The translations under genes were made by a program, and so were the position numbers. From an uncultured Gemmatimonadota bacterium (GTDB lineage: Bacteria; Latescibacterota; UBA2968; UBA8231), in assembly GCA_903893785.1 (NCBI GenBank), contig CAITNQ010000160.1, positions 1 to 64,000 of the forward strand: DNA of 64,000 nucleotides, in the 5' to 3' direction. Position 1 is the stretch's first letter. Every line of letters starts with the position of its first letter. Positions 35,890 through 42,669 of the stretch are shown piece after piece. The notes under the pieces are model-generated. The model saw only the letters and a program-made list of their open reading frames with translations, made no database searches and was not told the DNA's origin.

Positions 35890-36094
35890 CCCCGGTCCTC
35901 GTCACGCTCGACGGTGGAGTCGATGCCGGAAAGGAACCCACGCATGCTCGAGATGTGGCGGGCCGGAACGAACTCGATGCGGCCGTCGTACTCAATGGCC
36001 TGCACCTGCTGACCGGGTGCAGGTCGAGACGCTCGCGGATCGCCTTGGGGACGACCACCCGGAACTTAGGCGAGATGGCGACTGTCGTCATCGC
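35884..36094 (-). pseudogene. Frameshifted VapB/AbrB-type antitoxin
   Basis: ATG at 36094. The first 25 codons (MTTVAISPKFRVVVPKAIRE and on to RLDLHP) are a standard AbrB/MazE DNA-binding start. Then the frame is broken: the expected GQQVQAIEYDGRIEFVPARH continues in another frame, which one missing G in the CCCGGT run at about 36012-36017 explains. The second part reaches VERDEDRG. With one base restored it would make an antitoxin of about 70 residues. It lies next to the broken VapC, as in the intact operons of this type. Confidence 0.8.
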
Positions 36095-36261
36095 GGACCC
36101 GGTATGGATACCGTACAACGCTCAGTACATCGACGGCAGTCCGGTACGGCAATGCGATGGCCACAGTGCGACGGTCGCAGGGCCACGGGCAATCCATCCG
36201 GCTTTCGGTAACGTCGGCATCCACCGGGCGCCGACAGGTGGCACCGTGCTGTGCCAGGCTA

Positions 36262-36570
36262 CCCCCGCGGCCGCGGCAAGCGGTGCCAGGCCGTATGCGG
36301 CAGTGTCTGAGCCTGGGTGCGCGCGGGTGTCGAGCCGTCCATGCCGGAGAGGAAGTCGACCCGCTAGGCCCAGTCATCGAAGCGCTGGGTCAGCGGAAAG
36401 GCGGTATCACCGCGCCGGCAGACGCGCGGCACACGTGGCTGCACCAGGTCGATCGCCGCGTCGATCCAGCGGCGGACATCGGTATGGCTGGGCATGTTGC
36501 CCGGCCGGTTGATCACGGACAGCGGCTCTTTGGTGTTGGCCAGCGACACGATCAACGGCGCGCATCACCA
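36262..36570 (-). mobile_element. Remnant of an IS1380-family transposase
   Basis: The minus strand reads PLIVSLANTKEPLSVINRPG, followed by VRRWIDAAIDLVQPRVPRVC and RRGDTAFPLTQRFDDWA. These match the catalytic-domain region of IS1380-type transposases (RGDTDFSLTxxFDxWA). An in-frame TAG at 36364-36366 interrupts it, after which RVDFLSGMDG and RLPRPRG continue the same frame to a second stop. A TGA precedes the first fragment. Both ends of the element are missing and I found no terminal inverted repeats. It lies about 90 bp from the tRNA-Asp terminator. Confidence 0.8.
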
Positions 36571-36654
36571 GACGCAAGCGAGAGCGGGCTCGGCGACTCG
36601 GCGGGGGAGGCTTTAGCCGATTGGCAGCCAGTGCAGTAGTGGGGAGGAAACAAA

Positions 36655-36686
36655 GAAGCCCCGGAGTGCTATCGCTCCGGGGCTTC
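36655..36686 (-). terminator. Rho-independent terminator of tRNA-Asp
   Basis: GAAGCCCCGGAG and CTCCGGGGCTTC form a perfect 12-bp stem with an eight-base loop. On the minus strand the stem is followed by TTTGTTT. It begins six bases after the CCA end of the tRNA. Confidence 0.9.
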
Positions 36687-36691
36687 AAAAA

Positions 36692-36768
<77 letters not shown>

Positions 36769-36795
36769 TTATGCTCTTTGCTGCTGACCCTGAAG

Positions 36796-36824
36796 AAACT
36801 AAGGTCCTCGACGGCGGTTGTCAA
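36796..36824 (-). promoter_or_regulatory. Promoter of tRNA-Asp
   Basis: TTGACA (36824-36819), a 17-nt spacer and TAGTTT (36801-36796) on the minus strand. Transcription would start at about 36789, some 20 nt before the mature tRNA. It begins 36 bp downstream of the def stop, so the tRNA has its own promoter. Confidence 0.75.
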
Positions 36825-36859
36825 TGGGGGTGGCGACGGCCGCCGCCCGTGCCGTCGGC

Positions 36860-37402
36860 TCAGCCCAGAGCGCTGCCGGGGTGGGCTCTGTCCCAGGCTT
36901 CGCCTTCGGCCTTCAGCTTCTTCAGAGCGCCGCGCATGAGTTGCCGGCGAAGAGGACTGACGTGGTCGATGAACAGAGTTCCATGCAGATGGTCGATCTC
37001 GTGCTGGAGCACCCGCGCGTGGAAGCCCTCAACCGCAAGCTGGACGGGTTGGCCATCCAGATCAAGCCCCGTTACTTCCACTACGGCATGACGTTTGACC
37101 TCACTGTACAGGTCGGGAAAACTGAGGCAACCCTCCTCGCCTGTCTGCGAGCCCGAGGCGCTGACGATGCGTGGGTTGATCCAAGCTCGGGGTGGGAGCT
37201 CCGGGTGCTGTCTCGACACATCGACCACGATGACCTGCTCCAGGACACCGATCTGGGGTGCGGCCAGGCCGACACCCTCAGCGGCGCGCAGCGAGGCGAA
37301 CAACTCCTCGACCAGGCGCCGCGTGGCGTCAGTGATAGTGGTTACCGGGCGGCACGGTTGGCGCAGTACCTCAGCGCCGAAGCGGATGATTTCGCGTTCC
37401 AT
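36860..37402 (-). CDS. def: Peptide deformylase
   Basis: 180 residues. All three motifs are intact: GVGLAAPQIG (43-52), EEGCLSFP (89-96) with the metal-binding Cys92, and HEIDH (134-138) with two histidine ligands and the catalytic glutamate. It removes the formyl group from the N-terminal methionine of new proteins in the cytoplasm, using Fe2+ or another divalent metal. The length is typical. It is the last gene of the minus-strand run ATP-grasp-like - larE - def; the gap to larE is 52 bp and holds an 18-bp-period tandem repeat. No clear ribosome site precedes the ATG. fmt, the usual neighbour, is not here. Confidence 0.97.
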   Translation of the reverse strand: MEREIIRFGAEVLRQPCRPVTTITDATRRLVEELFASLRAAEGVGLAAPQIGVLEQVIVVDVSRQHPELPPRAWINPRIVSASGSQTGEEGCLSFPDLYSEVKRHAVVEVTGLDLDGQPVQLAVEGFHARVLQHEIDHLHGTLFIDHVSPLRRQLMRGALKKLKAEGEAWDRAHPGSALG

Positions 37403-37403
37403 T

Positions 37404-37438
37404 GTCGGTATTCGGTCGGCAGTCGGTAATCGGTCGGC
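37404..37438 (-). repeat. Tandem 17-mer repeat just upstream of def
   Basis: GTCGGTATTCGGTCGGC and GTCGGTAATCGGTCGGC stand at an 18-bp period with one mismatch, directly before the def ATG on the minus strand. They occupy the place of the ribosome site. Chance duplication or a binding site are both possible. Confidence 0.6.
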
Positions 37439-37454
37439 GGCAGCGTGATGGCGT

Positions 37455-38525
37455 TCAGTCGCGGACGTCGACGCCCATCGGCGTCAGTTCTGCGGCGGCA
37501 TATCGTATGCCCAACTCAGCCAGGCGCGTGACCAACGCCTGGCGCCGATCGCTGTCCGCCAGCCGGCGCAGCGTGGCCTCGGGGAGGCTCAGGCATACCA
37601 TGCGCTCGTGCTGATCCCAGGCCCGGGGCCGGTACTCCAGGTCGTCAAGAGCAGCGTCGATATGCGTGTCCCAGGCGCCGCCCGGGGCCTGGCCGATGAC
37701 TTCGTTCATGCTGCCCGAGCGGAACCCCCGCAGGTCGGCGACAACGCGGAGGTACCCGGTTCCGGTTGCCGCGGCCAGCACGGCGCGACGCAACTCGGCG
37801 TCGGTGAGGAGCCTGGATAGGTCGTCGGGAAGCAGTTCCAGGCGCGACACCTCGCCGTGATGGCGGGCCCGTACCTGGGTGAAACCGCAGGTCTGGCGCA
37901 GGAATGCCTCGACCTGGTCCACTTGGCGCAGCGCCGCGGCCGTGATCGGGGTACCGTAGGGAAAACGCGACGACAGACAGGCGGTCGCGGGACGGTCCCA
38001 AACCTTCAGGCCCCACTGCCGGGCCAGGGCGCGGATATCTGCCTTGGTGAACCCTGCTTCTGCCAGCGGTGCGCGCGCGCCCCGCTCGCGGGCTGCCTGG
38101 GCACCGGGACGGAAGTCACCGCTGTCGTCGGCGTTCTGCCCGTAGATGATCTGCTGGATACCCAGGCGCGCTGCCACCTCCTCCATCTCAACGAGCAACT
38201 CGCGTTTGCAGAAGTAGCAGCGATTGGTCGGATTGGCCGCGTAGTCGGGGTTCTCGAGTTCGCGCGTGTGGATGACTTCGTGGCGGATGCCGAACTGGCG
38301 GCAGATATCCGCGGCGATTTCCAGCTCGCCCTCGGCATAGCTCTCGGAAACGGCCGTAACCGCAACTGCCCGGTCGCCCAGGACCCGCTGGGCCGCCACC
38401 GCCAGCAAGGCGCTGTCAACGCCCCCGGAGTAACCGACCAGCACCTGGCCCAGTTCGCGCAGTGTCGCCTCCAGATGGGCCAGCTTCTGCTCCAGGTCGG
38501 CGCTCGTGGTGGGGGCGCTCGTCAT
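37455..38525 (-). CDS. larE: ATP-dependent sacrificial sulfur transferase LarE
   Basis: 356 residues from the ATG at 38525; the longer open frame is not used. PP-loop ATP-pyrophosphatase motif YSGGVDS (32-38), then a CYFC pair (103-106) and RPATACLSSRFPYGT with Cys183 at the place of the sulfur-donor cysteine. Three cysteines in these positions are found in the iron-sulfur form of LarE, so a [4Fe-4S] site is plausible. LarE puts sulfur into the nickel-pincer cofactor made from nicotinic acid adenine dinucleotide. The protein is about 80 residues longer than the usual 270, with a C-terminal helical extension of unknown role. larB and larC are not in the window. It is 13 bp after the ATP-grasp-like gene, so probably co-transcribed. 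Confidence 0.93.
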   Translation of the reverse strand: MTSAPTTSADLEQKLAHLEATLRELGQVLVGYSGGVDSALLAVAAQRVLGDRAVAVTAVSESYAEGELEIAADICRQFGIRHEVIHTRELENPDYAANPTNRCYFCKRELLVEMEEVAARLGIQQIIYGQNADDSGDFRPGAQAARERGARAPLAEAGFTKADIRALARQWGLKVWDRPATACLSSRFPYGTPITAAALRQVDQVEAFLRQTCGFTQVRARHHGEVSRLELLPDDLSRLLTDAELRRAVLAAATGTGYLRVVADLRGFRSGSMNEVIGQAPGGAWDTHIDAALDDLEYRPRAWDQHERMVCLSLPEATLRRLADSDRRQALVTRLAELGIRYAAAELTPMGVDVRD

Positions 38526-38538
38526 CGCTTTCTGCCTT

Positions 38539-39981
38539 TCAGGGGTTTGCTTGCGTGGACCGAGTCGCCGCCGGTACCAGGACGGCGTCGACCATGCCGT
38601 GGAGGATTTTCTTGTCCGCCGGACAGACGACCACCTGCACTCCAGCCAGTCGCGGTTCGTCGCCGTGAACGTAGTAATAGGGCCGGACCAGAGCCCGCCC
38701 CCGCATGGGGCGCACCTCGCCGCTGGCGAAGTCGTAGTACGAAACCATCCGTTGCGCCGGTTTATGGAATTCCTGCAGGATGTGCGGACTACCCTCGAAT
38801 GCCGCCAGGGCCAGGTCGAGGCGCTCTGCCCACTCTTCCTCAGGCAAGTCATGGCCCACACTCACCCCGCGGCTCTCATAGGCCATGGCCGAGAAGCCGG
38901 AGGGCTTGATGACGTACTCACGCTGACGCTTCGTCAGGTGCGCCAGGGCCTGCCAGTCACCGATGGCGCGCCCCCCCGGGGTCAGTCCCGGGATGGTGGC
39001 GTGGGGCGGCACCGGGCGCGGATCGAGGATCCAGGTGCGCGGCACCAGCTGCAACAACCGTGACAGCACCTCCAGGCCCAGTTCGCGCTCCCAGAACGCG
39101 GCCAGCAGCGGGTGATGCACCAGGGCCAGCCACATCTTCTCCTCGAGATACGCCTTCAGCGGCGGCGTCAACCGCACGGCGCTCTTCTTGGCGAAGTAAG
39201 CAATGATCTCTGCCCGGGGGATGTTCTTGAGGTCGAAGAGCTCGAAGAAGCGGTACACCGCATCGACCCGCACCCGGGCGCCGTCGACCTCGAGCAGCAG
39301 ACCGTTTTCATCGAAATGCAGATCGCGCGGGTGCACACAGTACATGGGCCGGCCCTGACGGGCCTGGCTCTGGGCCAGCCAGCGCATCTCTTCGCGGTAC
39401 GACTCGGACTCGTCCGACACGGCCAGAGCGACCACCGGACGCTCCAGCGCCAGCGCCGCGGCGATCGCCTCGTAGAGCCCGTCGGCCAACCCCGTGGCCC
39501 CCCCGATCAGGTCGTAACCGACTTCAGCGTAGCGGGCGGCAACCTGCGCCGTGAATCCCATGCCGCCCGGGACCGAGTCCAGCTCGGTAAGGCGGAAGCC
39601 CTGATCCGTCAGCAGCAGGTCAGGACGAATGACGACCGGAACCTGGCTGCGGAAGCGGTTCATCCTTCCCAGTTCCACCACGTCGGCGGGCTTGCCCATG
39701 TCCAGGTAGTCATGGATCCAGGCGGGCTGCAACCCGCGGACGCTATGCTGGTACAGCAGATTGGCGGCCTTCTGGAAAGCCAGCAACGCCGGTCCGAGTT
39801 GCTCCAGGTAAGCCGTCTCGGCGGGGGTGAGCCAGAACGGCTCGGGAGAGATGCGCCACGGCAGGCGGCTGTCGGGATGCAGGTGCTCGCGGTCACCAGC
39901 GAAGAGCCCGCCAACCGGACTCCGTTCGTTGATCGAGAGGCAGATATCGCGGGGCAGGCAGGCCGTTGGGGCGGCGCTCAC
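38539..39981 (-). CDS. ATP-grasp-like protein of unknown function
   Basis: 480 residues from a GTG at 39981 that has GGAG nine bases upstream; the longer frame (to 40467) crosses the divergent promoter and is rejected. Motifs suggest an ATP-grasp ligase-like fold of the circularly arranged glutathionylspermidine-synthase kind: VVIRPDLLLTDQGF, LTELDSVPGGMGF (131-143) and EYVIKPSGFSAMAYESRG (about 360-377) with the lysine and glycine-rich loop. A carboxylate-amine ligase role is possible but no substrate is evident. It is the first gene of the larE-def transcript, with a good promoter and a palindromic site upstream. The family is not one I can name. Confidence 0.6.
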   Translation of the reverse strand: MSAAPTACLPRDICLSINERSPVGGLFAGDREHLHPDSRLPWRISPEPFWLTPAETAYLEQLGPALLAFQKAANLLYQHSVRGLQPAWIHDYLDMGKPADVVELGRMNRFRSQVPVVIRPDLLLTDQGFRLTELDSVPGGMGFTAQVAARYAEVGYDLIGGATGLADGLYEAIAAALALERPVVALAVSDESESYREEMRWLAQSQARQGRPMYCVHPRDLHFDENGLLLEVDGARVRVDAVYRFFELFDLKNIPRAEIIAYFAKKSAVRLTPPLKAYLEEKMWLALVHHPLLAAFWERELGLEVLSRLLQLVPRTWILDPRPVPPHATIPGLTPGGRAIGDWQALAHLTKRQREYVIKPSGFSAMAYESRGVSVGHDLPEEEWAERLDLALAAFEGSPHILQEFHKPAQRMVSYYDFASGEVRPMRGRALVRPYYYVHGDEPRLAGVQVVVCPADKKILHGMVDAVLVPAATRSTQANP

Positions 39982-40122
39982 GAGTAGGTCTCCGCTGGGG
40001 CTTCCACCGCCGACAAGGCAACCCGGCGGCATTGACCCAACGGGACCCGTCACAGACGGTGGCCGGGATGGCGGGGGAGGGCGGTCCGGCGAGCAAGCAT
40101 GGCCTGGCGCCCGCAGGACCCT

Positions 40123-40150
40123 AATATAGGGGGTGTCACTGACACAGCAA
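40123..40150 (-). promoter_or_regulatory. Promoter of the ATP-grasp-like - larE - def operon
   Basis: TTGCTG (40150-40145), a 16-nt spacer, TATATT (40128-40123) on the minus strand. The spacer holds a perfect palindrome. The transcript would start near 40116 and have a leader of about 135 nt. On the plus strand a TAATAT overlaps the same bases and could serve the SDR gene. Confidence 0.5.
40133..40145. promoter_or_regulatory. Perfect 13-bp palindrome in the divergent promoter region
   Basis: GTGTCA-C-TGACAC, six bases each side of a central C. It lies between the -35 and -10 of the minus promoter and about 20 bp before the SDR start. A dimeric repressor bound here would block the minus promoter. 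Confidence 0.5.
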
Positions 40151-40165
40151 GAAGGGGGGACCGCG

Positions 40166-41002
40166 GTGGAATTGCGCGACCGCAGGGCGCTGGTGACCGG
40201 AGCAGGACGCGGCATCGGCCGGCGTATCGCCATGGAGCTGGCGGCGGGCGGGGCCCGGTTGGCCCTGCTGGCGCGCACCGCTGCCGAGCTTGACAGCGTC
40301 GCCGCCGAACTGCGGGCCGGCGGGGTTGAGGTGTGCTGTTGCGTCGCCGACGTGGCGTCGCCGGAACAGGTGCAGGACGCTGTTGGCCGCGTGCTGGACG
40401 CCTGGGGGGGCGTTGATGTGCTGGTCAATAACGCCGGCCTCCAGGGCCCCATCGGACCCATGCACACCGTGCCGGTGGCGGCCTGGCTGCAGACCCTTCA
40501 GGTGAACCTGGCCGGGCCCTATCTGTGTGCGCGCCTGGTCATCCCCGCGATGCTTTTGCAGCGCTACGGTAAAATCATCAACCTGTCCGGGGGCGGCGCG
40601 GTGACCCCTCGCGCCAATTTCAGCGCCTATGGCGCCGCCAAGGCGGGGCTGGTCCGTCTCACCGAGACCCTGGCCACCGAGCTGGCGGGCACGGGTATCG
40701 ATGTCAATGCGGTGGCGCCGGGAGCGGTGAACACGCGTATGCTGACCGAGACCCTGGAAGCGGGCGATTTGGCCGGTCCGGCGGCCGCGGCCGAGGCGCA
40801 ACGCCAGGCAGCCTCCGGCGGTACCGATCCGGCCTTGGCGGCCCGCCTGGTGCTGTTCCTCGCCTCGCCGCGTTCCGACGGCCTGAGCGGCCGTCTGCTC
40901 AGCGCGGTCTGGGACCGTTGGGGAGACCTGGACATCAGCCAGGTGATGGCAACCGACTGGTACACCGTGCGGCGCGTGGTGCCCCCCCATCACGGCACCT
41001 GA
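40166..41002 (+). CDS. Short-chain dehydrogenase/reductase (SDR)
   Basis: 278 residues from a GTG at 40166, with AGGGGGGA seven bases upstream. Classical SDR: TGAGRGIG (NAD(P) site, about 10-17), NNAG, catalytic serine in NLSGGG, and YGAAK (Tyr-x-x-x-Lys). The C-terminal LSGRLLSAVWD strand is characteristic of the FabG-like sugar/ketone reductases. An arginine after the glycine motif suggests NADP preference, but this is weak. It is followed by a Gfo/Idh oxidoreductase 32 bp away and probably shares its transcript. The pair could act in oxidation and isomerisation of a sugar or polyol; no substrate is known. Confidence 0.9.
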   Translation: MELRDRRALVTGAGRGIGRRIAMELAAGGARLALLARTAAELDSVAAELRAGGVEVCCCVADVASPEQVQDAVGRVLDAWGGVDVLVNNAGLQGPIGPMHTVPVAAWLQTLQVNLAGPYLCARLVIPAMLLQRYGKIINLSGGGAVTPRANFSAYGAAKAGLVRLTETLATELAGTGIDVNAVAPGAVNTRMLTETLEAGDLAGPAAAAEAQRQAASGGTDPALAARLVLFLASPRSDGLSGRLLSAVWDRWGDLDISQVMATDWYTVRRVVPPHHGT

Positions 41003-41034
41003 TCTTCGTTTCGCGGCCCGACAAGGAGGGACCT

Positions 41035-42072
41035 ATGCTGCGTGTGGGCATTGTGGGTGCAGGCCGTATCGGCGCTGTGCGGGCCCGCGTGGCGGCGGCC
41101 CACCCGGAGTGTCAGGTGGTTGCCGTTTCCGACCTGGACGGCGCCCGGGCTGCGGCCCTGGCAGCGACCCACGGCGCGGCGGTAACCGCCGACTGGTCGG
41201 CGCTGGTCGCCGACCCCGACGTGGACGTGGTCGTCGTGGCGACGACCCACGACGCCCTGGCCCCCGTGAGCCTGGCTGCGCTCCGGCACGGCAAGCACGT
41301 GCTCTGCGAGAAACCCATGGGGCGCCACGCCGACGAGGCGCGTGAACTCGCCGTGGCCGCGGCGGCAGCAGGAACGTGCCTGAAGGCCGGCTATAACCAC
41401 CGCTACCACCCCGCAGTTCAGGCAGTTCAGCGCGCCTGTCGCGAGGGCGTGCTTGGGCCCCTGCTCACGGTGCGCGGCCGCTATGGTCACGGTGGCCGGC
41501 CCGGTTACGAGCGCGAATGGCGCGCCGACCCGGCCCGCGGCGGCGGCGGCGAACTGCTGGATCAGGGGGCCCACCTGATCGACTTGGCCCTGTGGCTGTT
41601 GGGGGACTTCGCTGCCGTGACCGGCTTCGTCGACACCCTGTTCTGGAACATGGAGGTAGAGGACAATGCCTTCGGCCTGTTTCGCACCGAAGCCGGCCAG
41701 GTAGCCTCGGTGCAGGTCAGCTGGACGCAGTGGCGCAATCTCTTCAGCCTGGAAGTCCATGGTCGCGATGGCTACGCGGTGGCTTCGGGGCTCGGTGGGT
41801 CCTATGGACCCGAGACTGCGGTGGTCGGCCGGCGCCCGCCAGGCGGGGGTGTGCCCACCGAGGAGTGCCGCAGCTTTGCCGCCGAAGACCGTTCCTGGGA
41901 ACTGGAGTGGGCTGACATGCTGGAGGCCATGGCCACGGGGGGCGCGCCGCTGGCCGACGGTTGGCAGGCGGTCCGCACGCTGGAATGGGTCGGCCGGTTG
42001 TACCGCGCCGCAGCAGAGGACCGGGTGGTCACCCGGAGCGAGGCCCCAGCGCGCGGGTACTGCCGGCGCTGA
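41035..42072 (+). CDS. Gfo/Idh/MocA-family oxidoreductase
   Basis: 345 residues from the ATG at 41035, with a strong AAGGAGGG six bases upstream. Rossmann motif GAGRIG (8-13), the family's conserved EKP (84-86) with the catalytic lysine, and a C-terminal alpha/beta domain starting near LDQGAHLID (H-x-x-D pair). It should oxidise or reduce a hydroxyl of a cyclic sugar or inositol with NAD(P). Paired with the SDR upstream. A T8 tract follows 20-30 bp after the stop, but a clean hairpin before it is not seen. Confidence 0.9.
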   Translation: MLRVGIVGAGRIGAVRARVAAAHPECQVVAVSDLDGARAAALAATHGAAVTADWSALVADPDVDVVVVATTHDALAPVSLAALRHGKHVLCEKPMGRHADEARELAVAAAAAGTCLKAGYNHRYHPAVQAVQRACREGVLGPLLTVRGRYGHGGRPGYEREWRADPARGGGGELLDQGAHLIDLALWLLGDFAAVTGFVDTLFWNMEVEDNAFGLFRTEAGQVASVQVSWTQWRNLFSLEVHGRDGYAVASGLGGSYGPETAVVGRRPPGGGVPTEECRSFAAEDRSWELEWADMLEAMATGGAPLADGWQAVRTLEWVGRLYRAAAEDRVVTRSEAPARGYCRR

Positions 42073-42324
42073 CGGCCCGCCGCGGCCGGCGCGCTCGTTT
42101 TTTTTGGCAACAATCGGCAGCGGAATGGCTACATTACATATGTGGCCACCAGGGCCGAACCGGTGCGTGCACTGGTGCGGAACACGTTCCGGCGACCACG
42201 GACGCGGGCAGCGACCTGCCCCGGCAACGGCGTGCCCTTGGGGTGGTCCTGCGCTCGAGCGTGTTGCTGGCCCGTGGCTCGCGGCGTCCCGGAACGGGAT
42301 CCCAACCTGGTAGGAGTGCCCTCG

Positions 42325-42576
42325 ATGAGACCCGATCAGGAAGCAGCCCATTCCGAGCGGATTGCGCTTGCCTACCGGCGATTGGCCAACGCCATGATCT
42401 TGAGTACGCTGCGCGAGATCTCCAAGATCGACGGCGTGGCCGAGGCGATGGACGCGACCCCGGAAATCGATTTCGTCGAAAGCGCGCGCATTGACCCCTG
42501 GTGTGAACTGGCCGGCCTGGAACCCGAGGTTGTGCGGCGGGCGGCGCGCCGGTTGATCGAGGAAAAGCCCTTCTGA
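42325..42576 (+). CDS. Small hypothetical protein (83 residues)
   Basis: ATG at 42325 with TAGGAGTG nine bases upstream. The protein is almost wholly alpha-helical and charged (SERIALAYRRLANAMILSTL in the N-terminal helix; PEVVRRAARRLIEEKP at the end). I do not recognise a domain. It is short, soluble and stands alone between the oxidoreductase and the amidase, which is on the opposite strand 94 bp away. The ribosome site and codon use support expression. Confidence 0.65.
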   Translation: MRPDQEAAHSERIALAYRRLANAMILSTLREISKIDGVAEAMDATPEIDFVESARIDPWCELAGLEPEVVRRAARRLIEEKPF

Positions 42577-42669
42577 GCCGGCGGTCCCACCACCCACTGC
42601 ATCGCTGTCCCGCCCCGTGGGCCACCACGGCGCTTTGTGGGCCACGTTGGGTGCCTCGACGGCGCTGGC

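Noticed and set aside
42060..42108. T8 tract after the Gfo/Idh gene as a rho-independent terminator
   Set aside because: The GC stems that can be drawn (5-6 bp) end nine or more bases before the T-tract, so a standard terminator is not supported.
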